Of a stretch of 64,000 bases of DNA, positions 50,331 to 58,940 are shown piece after piece. The notes beneath the pieces were generated by a model that worked only from the letters and a program-made list of their open reading frames with translations, did no database searches and was not told where the DNA came from. Within the stretch, counting starts at the first letter, position 1, and each line of letters opens with the position of its first letter. A program made the position numbers and the translations under genes. Source of the stretch: an uncultured Oscillospiraceae bacterium (lineage in GTDB: Bacteria; Bacillota; Clostridia; Oscillospirales; Oscillospiraceae); NCBI GenBank assembly GCA_910585265.1, contig CAJUCA010000003.1, forward strand, positions 50,407 through 114,406, written 5' to 3'.

Positions 50331-53300
50331 ATGAAACGAAACAGTTTGCGCCGCCTGGGGGCGTTGGTGCTGTCGCTGGCCCTGACGCTGTCCCTGGCCC
50401 CGCCCGTGTGGGCGGCGGATCCGGCAGATCTGTCGATCACTGGCCCCAATGAGGTTGAGAAGGGAAAAAGCATTGAACTGAATGCCACATGGAAGCAGGG
50501 GGTGGTAGAACCCACGGGGGTCAGCTATCAATGGAGTTTACCTCCCACTGTTACAGGTGTGTCTCTGACGAAAGAAACAGAGGCCAAAGTGACGGTAACA
50601 GCGGATAACACGGCGGCCGAAGGGGATGTGGAGGTTACACTCAAAGCCGATTGGACGGATGGTACAGCTCAAACCGCCACCGTCACATACAATGTGAAGG
50701 TAAAAGCAGCTTCCACCACCCCAGATCCCGGCCCCACCGCTCCCCCCACCGCCGACCCCGCCGTGACCATCACCCCCCCAAAAAAGACCACCTTCGGCCT
50801 TGGGGAGTCCGTCACCCTCACCACTGTAGCGGCCAACGTGCCCGCCGGGGCGAATGTGGCCTATCAGTGGACGGCGAATGGGCTTACGGTGAAGCCCGTC
50901 GGGAACGGAAGCAGCTGCACCCTGACCGGGAATACGGCGGGGAGCTTTACGGTCAAGGTGACCATGACCGTTGAGGAGACAGACGGAACCATGAAGACCT
51001 ATGAGGATACGATAACGCTGAGCTGGGAGGAGAAGGCCGTATCCGGCCTCAGCTTCAGCGGCGGCGACACCGCCCTGGTGAAGGGCCGGGACGACCCCAA
51101 CCCCTGGGAGCTGACGGTGAACGTCATCCCCGCCGGGGCCGACCCGGGGGATCAAATTGAGTGGGAGATCCGCAGCAAGGACCTGAGCCAGGACGCCTCC
51201 GAGGTGCTGGCACTGCCCAAGCAGTCGGGCAGTCCGGACGATCCGGACGCCCCGTCCGGCTCCTACACCGGCGGCAAAACGGTGAAGCTCACCAGCGTAG
51301 GCCCCGGCGAGGTGACGGTCACCGCCCGCTATGGCAATTACGAGGCCCACAAGGACGTGATCGTGTCCGGCATCGTGCTGAACGCGTCGGAAACCTCCAT
51401 GCAGGTGGGCGAGACCGTGGTGCTGGCGGTGGAGAAGATGTTCGGCTTCGCCTCCAGCGGCGCGGCCTACGACGTGGCCTGGAGCAGCTCCGACCCCAGC
51501 ACCGTCACGGTGATCAACGGGGAGCTTCAGGCGTGGAAGCTGGGCAGCGCGGTGATCACCGCCAACAAGAACGGCTACACCGCCACCTGCCGGGTGGTGG
51601 TGAAGGAGGACGAGGAGGCTGTGATCAGCGGCATCTCCGCCACCACCAGCGAGCCGCTGACCTTCGATACCCTGTACCAGAAGCTCAGCGAGATCAGCAT
51701 CAAAAAGACCCAGGTGCTGGACGCCAACAAAAACGAGCTGGAGCCCGGCTCCCCCCTGCACTACATCACCAACGTGAAGGTGCCCACCGAGCAGGGCACC
51801 CTGTACTACAATTACGATTCCGAGTCCAACACCGGCGCGGGGGTGGGCTCCACCGACCGCTTTGCCTACCAGCGCACCGCCTCCATCCAGCAGACGCTGG
51901 ATAAGCTGTACTTTGTGCCCAAGCAGGGCTACAACGGCGTGGCGGAGATCACCCTGGTGGGCTGGGCGGAGAACGGCTCGTCCTTCTCCATCACCGTGAA
52001 GGTGGACGTGGCGGGCTCCCAGGGCATCCGGTACAAGACCACCTCCGGCAAGCCCGCCTACTTCCTGGGCAGCGACTTCAACGCCTACTGCCGGGTGCGC
52101 ACCGGGCGGGACCTGAGCTATGTCACCTTTAACCTGCCCCAGTCCAGCCAGGGCGGGCTGTACTACGGCTATACCTCGGCGGGGCAGTACGCGGGGCGGG
52201 TGTCCACCAGCACCCAGTACGCCCGCACCGGACGCTACACCATCGACGACGTGTGCTTTGTGCCCACCGACGCTTTCGTGGGCGAGACCCGGATCAGCTA
52301 CCGCTGTGTGGACACGTCGGGGAACGCCTTCACCGGAGAGGTGATCATCAACGTCACCCCCTCCGGCGCGATGGGGGAGACCGCCACCGTCCGCCAGACC
52401 GGACAGTGGGGCGAGCCGGTGCGGCTGCGGCCCGAGCTGTTCAACGCCGCCTGCCAGTCCACCATCGGGGACACCCTGGCCTATGTCCGCTTCCAGCTGC
52501 CCGCCTATGACAAGGGCGCGCTGTACTACAACTACCAGGGCGGCTCCGGCAGCCGGGTGGACAGCTCCAGCCGCTACTACTACAGCGGCAGTCCGGGGCT
52601 GGGCAGCGTCACCTTCGTGCCCGCCTCCAACGGCGCGGACCAGGTGGCTATCCCCTACACCGGGTACGGCGAGGGGGGCACCTCCTACACCGGAACCCTC
52701 TATATCACCCTGGGGGAGGAGGACCGCACCACCGTCCGCTACTCCATCGCCAAGGAGGAGACGGTGAGCTTCCAGTTCAACGACTTCAACGAGGCGGCCC
52801 TGCTCCAGATGGGCACCAGCCTGGAGTATATCGAGTTCCGCTTCCCCGAGGAGCTGTCCTTCGGCACGCTGTACTACGATTACCGGGGGGAGGACTACAA
52901 CTACCCGGCGGCCCCGGATACGCCCTACTACCGGGAGCCCAAGGAGCACTGGCAGCAGCGGCTGGACCGGATCTCCTTCCACGCCGGGACCACGGCGGGC
53001 AGTGCCAATATCCCCTTCACCGCCTACTCCGCCGAGGACAAGGCGGGGAACCGCAAGTCCTTCCAGGGCACGCTGGTGCTCCAGGTGGGGGCGGCGTCCC
53101 CGGCGGACATCACCCTGTCTGGGTACACCTCCGGGCAGTTCTGGCTGTCGGCCTATGAGATCGGCCGGGTGTGCGCCCCGGTGATGAACCAGGGCCTGTC
53201 CTACATCCAGATCACGGGCCTGCCCGATCCCGAGGAGGGCGTGGTGTACTACGGCTACCAGGGCTTCAAGACGGGCAGCGAGGTGAAGCGGGGCGACCGC

Positions 53301-54017
53301 TATTACTGCATGGGCGCGCCCAACATCGACCAGGTGAGCTTTATCCCCCGGGGCGGCTTTTCCGGCCGGGCGGAGATCACCTACATCGGCTACAGCACCG
53401 ACGGCAAGGAGCAGGTGAGCGGCAAGATTGTGCTGAACGTGTCCCAGCGGTTCACCACCCAGCTCTATAACGACATGGGCCGCCACGGCTGGGCGGTGGA
53501 CGCGGTGGAGTTCCTCAGCCGGAACGGCACGGTGAACGGCGTGGGCGGGGGACGCTTCAACCCCACCGGGCCCATCACCAAGGGGGACTTTGTGCTGATG
53601 CTGGTGCGTGCCTTCGGCTTCAAGGCCGACGGCACGGTGACCTATTCCGACGTGCCCGCCGGCAGCTACTACGCCCAGGCCATCAGCATCGCCACTCAAA
53701 AGGGGATTGCCAGCGGCTGGAACGGGCGGTTTGATCCGAAGTGGGTCCTCACCCGGCAGGAGGCCATGCTGATGATCTACAAGGCCCTGAAGGCGGACGG
53801 GCACCCGCTGAACAACGGCCTGACGGCGGACCTGGACGCCTTCCGGGACAGCAAGGACATCGAGCCCTCCGCCCGGACGGCGGTGGGGGCGTTGATCCTG
53901 CTGGGCGTGGTGCAGGGGAACGGGGACGGAACCCTGCGGCCCCGGGCCACCCTGAGCCGGGCGGAGACGGCCAGCCTGATGCACCGCCTGATGACAATGC
54001 CCGGCAGCGCGGGATGA
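50331..54017 (+). CDS. Giant SLH-domain surface protein (1228 aa)
   Basis: The signal peptide ends near residue 33 (PPVWAADP). Next come three or four Ig-like (BIG/PKD-type) domains to about residue 430, including a Thr/Pro-rich linker at 125-145. Residues about 470-1040 hold five to six repeats of about 110 residues, each with a GTLYYNY or GLYYGY strand and a YFVPKQGYNGVAEI-like strand. Three SLH repeats follow at the C-terminus (ITKGDFVLMLVRAFGF, LTRQEAMLMIYKALK, LSRAETASLMHRLM). So the anchoring end is opposite to that of the preceding protein. The first 400 bp are less GC-rich than the rest. Confidence 0.88.
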   Translation: MKRNSLRRLGALVLSLALTLSLAPPVWAADPADLSITGPNEVEKGKSIELNATWKQGVVEPTGVSYQWSLPPTVTGVSLTKETEAKVTVTADNTAAEGDVEVTLKADWTDGTAQTATVTYNVKVKAASTTPDPGPTAPPTADPAVTITPPKKTTFGLGESVTLTTVAANVPAGANVAYQWTANGLTVKPVGNGSSCTLTGNTAGSFTVKVTMTVEETDGTMKTYEDTITLSWEEKAVSGLSFSGGDTALVKGRDDPNPWELTVNVIPAGADPGDQIEWEIRSKDLSQDASEVLALPKQSGSPDDPDAPSGSYTGGKTVKLTSVGPGEVTVTARYGNYEAHKDVIVSGIVLNASETSMQVGETVVLAVEKMFGFASSGAAYDVAWSSSDPSTVTVINGELQAWKLGSAVITANKNGYTATCRVVVKEDEEAVISGISATTSEPLTFDTLYQKLSEISIKKTQVLDANKNELEPGSPLHYITNVKVPTEQGTLYYNYDSESNTGAGVGSTDRFAYQRTASIQQTLDKLYFVPKQGYNGVAEITLVGWAENGSSFSITVKVDVAGSQGIRYKTTSGKPAYFLGSDFNAYCRVRTGRDLSYVTFNLPQSSQGGLYYGYTSAGQYAGRVSTSTQYARTGRYTIDDVCFVPTDAFVGETRISYRCVDTSGNAFTGEVIINVTPSGAMGETATVRQTGQWGEPVRLRPELFNAACQSTIGDTLAYVRFQLPAYDKGALYYNYQGGSGSRVDSSSRYYYSGSPGLGSVTFVPASNGADQVAIPYTGYGEGGTSYTGTLYITLGEEDRTTVRYSIAKEETVSFQFNDFNEAALLQMGTSLEYIEFRFPEELSFGTLYYDYRGEDYNYPAAPDTPYYREPKEHWQQRLDRISFHAGTTAGSANIPFTAYSAEDKAGNRKSFQGTLVLQVGAASPADITLSGYTSGQFWLSAYEIGRVCAPVMNQGLSYIQITGLPDPEEGVVYYGYQGFKTGSEVKRGDRYYCMGAPNIDQVSFIPRGGFSGRAEITYIGYSTDGKEQVSGKIVLNVSQRFTTQLYNDMGRHGWAVDAVEFLSRNGTVNGVGGGRFNPTGPITKGDFVLMLVRAFGFKADGTVTYSDVPAGSYYAQAISIATQKGIASGWNGRFDPKWVLTRQEAMLMIYKALKADGHPLNNGLTADLDAFRDSKDIEPSARTAVGALILLGVVQGNGDGTLRPRATLSRAETASLMHRLMTMPGSAG

Positions 54018-54043
54018 CAATGCTGTAAAAGGAGGTCTTGGGT

Positions 54044-54724
54044 ATGGCGCAGACGCTCCAGAAGGGTCCGCCCGTGGATCTGGGCCTGCGGCCCGGGATG
54101 GCGGTGGAGGTGCTGAACCTGGAAAACCGCCTGATCCGGGTGACCCGGGTGGAGAGCTATCAGAACGGGGCGGTGATCCTCCGGGACGCCAAGGGGGACG
54201 ACCTGCCCCGGATGGTGTATAACCAGGAGCTGAAGCTGCGGTACTTTCACAACGGGGAGAGCACCCTGCTGCTGGGCAAGATCTGCGGCAGCACCGACCA
54301 GATCTGGAAGGTGGACCGGATGGAGAGTAAGTTCTTCAAGGAACAGCGGGCCTTCTTCCGCCAGCGGATGACCACCCGGGCACTGGGCAAATGCCACCGC
54401 CGCTCCTCCCGGGGGATTGTGGCCAAGGAGGGCTACCCCTGCCGGGTGGTGGACGTGAGCGCGGGAGGACTGCTGCTCCTCAGCGGCGAGAGCTTCGCCC
54501 TGGGGGACCGCCTGGTGATCACCGGGCTGGAGCTCACCCCGGCCATGGCTCCCTTCACCTTCCAGTGCCAGGTGCGCCGGGCGGGGGGACGGGAGGGCGG
54601 CCTGGTCCGGTACGGCTGCCAGTTCGAGGCCCTGCACCCCAGGGAGCAGGACCGGCTGCTCCAGGCCATCTTTACCGTTCAGCGGGAGGAGATCCGGCTG
54701 CAAAAGGATCAGGCGGCCCGGTAG
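54044..54724 (+). CDS. PilZ-domain c-di-GMP effector, YcgR-like (second)
   Basis: A 226-aa protein. ATG 54044 is eight bases after AAAGGAGG; a TTG at 54038 is in frame but too close. An N-terminal YcgR_N-like domain (to about 105) is followed by a PilZ domain with RMTTR and DVSAGG, fitting the c-di-GMP-binding motifs. It shares architecture with the PilZ gene at 44519 but little sequence. It ends the SLH gene block and is followed by a terminator. Confidence 0.87.
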   Translation: MAQTLQKGPPVDLGLRPGMAVEVLNLENRLIRVTRVESYQNGAVILRDAKGDDLPRMVYNQELKLRYFHNGESTLLLGKICGSTDQIWKVDRMESKFFKEQRAFFRQRMTTRALGKCHRRSSRGIVAKEGYPCRVVDVSAGGLLLLSGESFALGDRLVITGLELTPAMAPFTFQCQVRRAGGREGGLVRYGCQFEALHPREQDRLLQAIFTVQREEIRLQKDQAAR

Positions 54725-54763
54725 GGCCGTCCGTCCTCCGGGGAAACACCCAGTCAATGGAAA

Positions 54764-54800
54764 ACGCGCGGCCCCGCCGGAAACGGCGGGGCTGCGTTTT
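54764..54800 (+). terminator. Terminator after the second PilZ gene
   Basis: Stem GCGGCCCCGCC / GGCGGGGCTGC with a short loop, followed by six T. The rest of the 360-bp gap up to the MATE gene holds only a promoter; I see no further gene. Confidence 0.85.
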
Positions 54801-54965
54801 TTCCGCGCCTACCGGGGAGATTCGGCGTTTTGACGGAAGGGGGCAGGCTGAAATAGCCAATTTTGCACCTTTGTGATGGAAAATCAAAAAGATAAGGGGA
54901 GAAATCCACGGAGTATCTGCCAAAACCTCGGAAAAATGGGAGGTGAAGATTGTGGAAATCACCCC

Positions 54966-54993
54966 TTGCAATTACCGGGGGAAGGGCTATAAT
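54966..54993 (+). promoter_or_regulatory. Sigma-A promoter for the MATE gene
   Basis: TTGCAA at 54966-54971, 16 bp, TATAAT at 54988-54993. The leader to the start codon is about 85 nt. Confidence 0.75.
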
Positions 54994-55084
54994 AGGGCAA
55001 ACGTGGGTGGGGAGGCACCCGTGGGCCGGGCGTCGCCCGGGGAAAGACATCCACCACCCCGCCTTGGAAGGAGGCATTTTCCAC

Positions 55085-56476
55085 ATGACAAAGGATTTGA
55101 CCAATGGCAGCCCCATGCGGCTGATTTTAAACTTCACCCTGCCCACCCTGTTCGGCCTGCTGTTCCAGCAGTTCTATAACCTGGTGGACGCCATGATCGT
55201 GGGCAAGCTGCTGGGCTCCCAGGCCCTGGGCGCGGTGGGCTCCACCGGCTCCATCAACTTCTTCGTGATCGGCTTCTGCCTGGGGGTGTGCTCCGGCTTC
55301 GCCATCCCCGTGGCCCAGAAGATGGGGGCCAAGGACTTCCCCCAGATGCGGCGGTTCGCGGCCAACGCCGCCTATCTCTCCGCCGCCATCGCCCTGGTGC
55401 TGACGGTGGCCACCGCCCTGTTCTGCGGCTCTATCCTCACCGCCATGGGCACCCCGGACGACCTGTATGCGGACGCCTACGCCTATATCTTCGTGATCTT
55501 CCTGGGCATTCCGGCGGTGTTCCTCTACAACCTGCTGGCCTGCGTCATCCGGGCCCTGGGGGACAGCCGGACCCCGGTGTATTTCCTGGCCCTGTCCGCC
55601 GGGCTGAACATCGTGCTGGATCTGGCCTTTATCCTGGTGTTCCACCTGGGGGTGGCCGGGGCGGCCATTGCCACAGTGGCGTCCCAGGGGGTGTCCGGCA
55701 TCGCGTGCGCGATCTACATGGCGCGCCGCTTCCCCATCCTCCACGTGACCCAGGAGGAACGCCGCCCGGATCTGGACGCCTGCAAGACCCTGTGCGCCAT
55801 GGGCCTGCCCATGGGACTGCAATACTCCATCACCGCCATCGGCTCCATCGTGCTCCAGACCTCGGTGAATGCCCTGGGCAGCCTGTACGTCACCGCCGTG
55901 GCCACCGGCTCCAAGGTGTACCAGCTCCTGGCCTGCCCCTTTGACGCCATGGGTTCCGCCATGGCCACCTACTGCGGGCAGAACGTGGGGGCGGGCCGTC
56001 TGGACCGCCTGCGCCAGGGGGTGCGCGCCTGCTCCCTGCTGGGGCTGGGGTACTCCGTGATGGCCTTCGCGGCCATGCTGTTCCTGGCTCCCCAGGCCGC
56101 CATGCTGTTTCTGGACCCCGCCGAGGGCGGGCTGGAGACGCTGGTGGCCCTCACCGCCCGGTATATCGTGGTGCTCACCGCCTTCTTCTTCCCCCTGGCC
56201 CTGGTGAACATCCTGCGCTTCTCCATCCAGGGGATGGGTTTCAGCGTGTTCGCCATCCTGGCGGGGGTGCTGGAGATGATCGCCCGGACGGCGGTGGGCT
56301 GGTTCTTCGTCCCCCACCTGGGCTTTAACGCCGCCTGCTTCGCCTCCCCGGCGGCGTGGATCTGCGCGGATCTGTTCCTCCTCCCCGCCTGCTTTGGGTG
56401 CATTACCCACCTTCAGCGGCGGCATCCCACGGCGGCGTTGGAAACCCTTTCCAAGACTGCCGTAAGCACCCAATAA
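55085..56476 (+). CDS. MATE-family efflux transporter
   Basis: A 463-aa polytopic membrane protein with twelve predicted helices. ATG 55085 (MTKDLTNGSP) follows AAGGAGG; the frame is open upstream to 54950 without a ribosome site. Family features are TLPTLFGLLFQQFYNLVDAM at the N-terminus, GSTGSINFFVIGFCLGVCSG, and YCGQNVGAGRLDRLRQG in the second half. MATE proteins expel cationic compounds using Na+ or H+ gradients; the substrate cannot be told. It has its own promoter and a terminator-like hairpin after it. Confidence 0.93.
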   Translation: MTKDLTNGSPMRLILNFTLPTLFGLLFQQFYNLVDAMIVGKLLGSQALGAVGSTGSINFFVIGFCLGVCSGFAIPVAQKMGAKDFPQMRRFAANAAYLSAAIALVLTVATALFCGSILTAMGTPDDLYADAYAYIFVIFLGIPAVFLYNLLACVIRALGDSRTPVYFLALSAGLNIVLDLAFILVFHLGVAGAAIATVASQGVSGIACAIYMARRFPILHVTQEERRPDLDACKTLCAMGLPMGLQYSITAIGSIVLQTSVNALGSLYVTAVATGSKVYQLLACPFDAMGSAMATYCGQNVGAGRLDRLRQGVRACSLLGLGYSVMAFAAMLFLAPQAAMLFLDPAEGGLETLVALTARYIVVLTAFFFPLALVNILRFSIQGMGFSVFAILAGVLEMIARTAVGWFFVPHLGFNAACFASPAAWICADLFLLPACFGCITHLQRRHPTAALETLSKTAVSTQ

Positions 56477-56503
56477 GAGGCAAAAAGAGGATGGAATATC
56501 GCC

Positions 56504-56584
56504 TTGACAGGGGCGGGGAAGCTTGTTAAAATATTGAATAGCGGGCAGCGCGGGAAGGTTGGAAGGCCCTCCCGCGCTGCTTTT
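56504..56584 (+). promoter_or_regulatory. Promoter with terminator-like hairpin in the leader
   Basis: TTGACA at 56504-56509, 17 bp, TAAAAT at 56527-56532. About 12 nt after it a perfect stem GCAGCGCGGGA / TCCCGCGCTGC (56545-56580) is followed by four T. A second stem (GCCGTCC / GGACGGC) lies at about 56586-56606. The first hairpin may end the MATE transcript, attenuate the next gene, or both. Confidence 0.65.
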
Positions 56585-56654
56585 CGCCGTCCGTTTGGGG
56601 GACGGCGGGAGGGAAGCGACGGGCGGCGGGGCCGCCGGATTGGGGGGATTCGGG

Positions 56655-57716
56655 ATGGAAGCGGAACACCAGAGGGAGCTGTGCCAGGTGCTGGCCGACC
56701 ACGCGAAGCGGTATCCCCTGATGGCCCCCTGCGATGCAGTCAAGCTGATCTTCCAGAACGAGTTCGGCGGGGAGCACCTGATCTGCGAGCCCAGCGCGAC
56801 CCTGGCCTGGCTCCGGGCGGAGCGGGCCTCCACCCCGGACGACCCCTCCGCCCTCCCGGTGGAGGAAATCGGCAACGGCATGGTGCGGGTGGCCTTGGCC
56901 GCGCTGGAATTTACCGACTGCGCGCTGCGGGCCTTGAACCGGGACTTTTTCCGGTCCGCCCAGCTCCACGTGGGGCGGCGGAAAACCTTTCTGGAGAAGC
57001 TGGACACCCTGCGCCAGCTGGCGGAGGGGCGGATCTTCTCCTTCACCCGGCAGGAGCTGGAGCGGTATCTGGAGGACTATGTGAAATCGGGCTGTGTCCC
57101 CTTGTCCCACAGCCCCGCTTACCGGGCGGCCTACCGGGTGGTGAAGCGGTCCCACTCCCTGGTGGCCCTGGCCTGGGAGCTGGAGCGGCTCCGGGACCGG
57201 GGAGAGGGGGCGGTTGTGGCCATCGACGGGCGGTGCGCCTCGGGCAAGAGCTCCCTGGCGGGCTGCCTGGGGAAGCGGCTGGGGGTCCCGGTGGTACATA
57301 TGGATGACTTTTTCCTCCGCCCAGAGCAGCGCACCCGGGAGCGGCTGTCCCGGCCCGGGGAGAACGTGGATCACGAGCGGTTTTTGGAGGAGGTGCTGGC
57401 CCCCCTGCGGGCGGGGCGGGCGGCGGCCTACCGCCCCTGGTCCTGCCGGACCGGGGAGCTGGGCGATCCGGTGACGGTGGAGCCGGGTACGCTGGTGCTG
57501 GTGGAGGGCTCCTACTCCTGCCACCCAGAGCTGTGGGAGCACTACGCCCGCCGGGTGTTCTTGTCGGTGGAGCCGGAGGAGCAGCTGCGGCGGATTGCGG
57601 AGCGGGACGGGGCGGAGCAGCTGAAAAACTTCCGGGAGCGGTGGATTCCCCTGGAGGAGAAGTATTTCAGCGCGTTCCAGGTGGAGGATCGCTGCGACTA
57701 CCAGCTGGAGGCATGA
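56655..57716 (+). CDS. Uridine-kinase-like P-loop protein with unknown N-terminal domain
   Basis: A 353-aa protein. ATG 56655 (MEAEHQREL) follows GGGGGG; the frame is open further upstream. Residues about 1-165 form a helical domain I do not recognise. Residues about 175-353 resemble uridine kinase/phosphoribulokinase-type P-loop kinases: Walker A DGRCASGKSSLA, the VVHMDDFFLRPEQRT segment with substrate-binding acidic residues, VLVEGSYSCHPEL, and a lid with RRIAERDG. The substrate is unknown. A bidirectional terminator follows. Confidence 0.75.
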   Translation: MEAEHQRELCQVLADHAKRYPLMAPCDAVKLIFQNEFGGEHLICEPSATLAWLRAERASTPDDPSALPVEEIGNGMVRVALAALEFTDCALRALNRDFFRSAQLHVGRRKTFLEKLDTLRQLAEGRIFSFTRQELERYLEDYVKSGCVPLSHSPAYRAAYRVVKRSHSLVALAWELERLRDRGEGAVVAIDGRCASGKSSLAGCLGKRLGVPVVHMDDFFLRPEQRTRERLSRPGENVDHERFLEEVLAPLRAGRAAAYRPWSCRTGELGDPVTVEPGTLVLVEGSYSCHPELWEHYARRVFLSVEPEEQLRRIAERDGAEQLKNFRERWIPLEEKYFSAFQVEDRCDYQLEA

Positions 57717-57720
57717 GACG

Positions 57721-57757
57721 AAAAAAGAGCTTCGGGAACTGTCCCGAAGCTCTTTTT
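57721..57757. terminator. Bidirectional terminator between convergent genes
   Basis: Stem AGAGCTTCGGGA / TCCCGAAGCTCT with a 4-base loop, A-run left and T-run right. Confidence 0.9.
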
Positions 57758-57767
57758 CGGTTGGGGG

Positions 57768-58541
57768 TTACGCCACCGCGGAGAAGGGCACGCGGCTGTC
57801 CTGGCCCTCCTTGGGCTGCTGCTGGGCCTGCTGGCTGTCCGCCGCCTTGGTGACGGTGCGGGTGGTGCCGCCGGACACGTAGGCCGTGCCGCACTCCGGG
57901 CAGATGGCGGTGTGGTAGGTGACGGACTGGTTCACCACCTTGCGGCCCTCCTGGCGGGCCTTGGCCTGCTCCCGGACCACGTGCTCGTTCTCATGGCCCC
58001 GCACGGCGGAGGCCGCCTGCTCCGGGGCGATGTTGGTGGGGGTCTTGAAGGACACGCCGGGGTCGTCCGAGCCGTCCTGGTACTTGCGCTCCTTGCAGGT
58101 CTGGCACTCGCCCTCCTCCATGACCTCCTGGGCACTCTTGGCCTCCTGGGCGGCGGGATTTTCCACGCCGGGCAGGGGGTTCGACTTCTGGCCGGGGAGC
58201 TGGGGGGCCTTGGCGTCCCGGCCCTGGGCCTGGCCCGCGGCCTGGGCGGCGTTGGGATCGCCGGGCTGCTGAATCCGCATCCGCGCCGCCATGGCGGCGG
58301 GGTCGGAGTTGTAGCGCAGCATGGCGGAGGCGGCGGGGTCCTCGTCGGCGGACTGCACCGGGCGGGCCGGAGAGACGGGCTGGACGGGGCTTTCGGGCTG
58401 GGCGGCCTTTTGCAGGCCCCACTGGGGGGCGGTGCGCTGGGCGGTCTGGGCTTTATCGGGGCCTTGGGTCAAGGCCGCGCGGCTGGCGTAGGCCGCGCCG
58501 TAGGCGGCGTAGCTGCCGTAAGGGGAAATGGCGTTTAACAT
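57768..58541 (-). CDS. SprA-related putative metalloprotease
   Basis: A 257-aa protein. ATG 58541 (MLNAISPYGSY) is eight bases after AGAGG. The first half is Ala/Pro/Gln-rich and low-complexity. The second half resembles SprA-related proteins: CQTCKERKYQDGSDDP with SFKTPTNIAPEQAASAV, then HENEH (H183-H187, an HExxH zinc-protease motif), VNQSVTYHTAICPECGTAYV and GGTTRTVT. No signal peptide. The two Cys pairs (CQTC, CPEC) could bind metal. The function of the family is not established. Confidence 0.75.
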   Translation of the reverse strand: MLNAISPYGSYAAYGAAYASRAALTQGPDKAQTAQRTAPQWGLQKAAQPESPVQPVSPARPVQSADEDPAASAMLRYNSDPAAMAARMRIQQPGDPNAAQAAGQAQGRDAKAPQLPGQKSNPLPGVENPAAQEAKSAQEVMEEGECQTCKERKYQDGSDDPGVSFKTPTNIAPEQAASAVRGHENEHVVREQAKARQEGRKVVNQSVTYHTAICPECGTAYVSGGTTRTVTKAADSQQAQQQPKEGQDSRVPFSAVA

Positions 58542-58583
58542 GGCGATCACCTCTCAGAGGATGGGCATACTGCCGTTACCTTA

Positions 58584-58611
58584 ATTATAGCAGGGAGCCG
58601 GAAAAATGCAA
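58584..58611 (-). promoter_or_regulatory. Sigma-A promoter for the SprA-like gene
   Basis: On the minus strand TTGCAT (58606-58611), 16 bp, TATAAT (58584-58589). Confidence 0.7.
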
Positions 58612-58661
58612 GGGGGTTCCGGTGGAATCCGGGTACATTTTTCCCGGCCCGCCGGGATAAT

Positions 58662-58690
58662 TTGACAAAATACGGCCCAGGTGGTATGAT
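58662..58690 (+). promoter_or_regulatory. Promoter of micro-ORF, unit 1
   Basis: TTGACA at 58662-58667, 17 bp, TATGAT at 58685-58690: a near-consensus sigma-A promoter. Confidence 0.85.
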
Positions 58691-58756
58691 GAAATCGGTG
58701 CTGTCGTGAAAACGGTAGGCGGTTGGCTACACCGACCCGAAAGGGGGTGTAGAGAA

Positions 58757-58840
58757 ATGCTGATTACTGTGACGTTTTATGTCCGTGAATGGGCGATAAC
58801 GGTTCAGGTAAAATGCAGAAACCGCCACTCGGCCAAGTGA
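58757..58840 (+). CDS. 27-aa putative type I toxin peptide, unit 1
   Basis: The micro-ORF encodes MLITVTFYVREWAITVQVKC and a basic tail (RNRHSAK). A strong AAAGGGGGT site precedes the ATG. The first half is hydrophobic with alternating pattern, the end is cationic. The stop codon lies in the terminator hairpin. Gene layout resembles the holin-like small toxin loci of Firmicutes, but the peptide itself does not match the usual holin-like toxins, so toxicity is an inference. An identical copy is 288 bp downstream. Confidence 0.6.
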   Translation: MLITVTFYVREWAITVQVKCRNRHSAK

Positions 58841-58847
58841 CGGTTTC
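58818..58847. terminator. Bidirectional hairpin, unit 1
   Basis: GAAACCG and CACT pair with AGTG and CGGTTTC around a short loop. T-rich sequence follows on both strands, so both the micro-ORF RNA and the opposing RNA could end here with overlapping 3' ends. Confidence 0.75.
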
Positions 58848-58907
58848 TTAGAACCATTTTAGAAAACCTTTACTGGGCCAACCGCTTACCGGCAGCACCT
58901 ATGTTAT

Positions 58908-58935
58908 ATTATACACCACCGGGGCGTTTTGTCAA
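58908..58935 (-). promoter_or_regulatory. Opposing (antisense RNA) promoter, unit 1
   Basis: On the minus strand TTGACA (58930-58935), 16 bp, TATAAT (58908-58913): consensus hexamers. The RNA would start GGTGCTGCCGG and run towards the micro-ORF. Confidence 0.8.
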
Positions 58936-58940
58936 GTGCG

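Larger units (their letters stand above)
58653..58937 (+). repeat. Tandem repeat unit 1 carrying a toxin-antitoxin-like locus
   Basis: First of two direct 285-bp units with a 288-bp period. The unit has a promoter at each end pointing inwards, a micro-ORF and a central hairpin. The core from GGTGCTGTCG to the hairpin is identical in both units; the part right of the hairpin differs. The two outer ends are inverted copies of each other (GGTGCTG...GGTAGGCGGTTGGC against GCCAACCGCTTACCGGCAGCACC). Confidence 0.9.

Noticed and set aside
54801..54960. Possible small RNA or short gene in the gap before the MATE gene
   Set aside because: No promoter, hairpin or ribosome site pattern beyond the terminator at its left end and the MATE promoter at its right.
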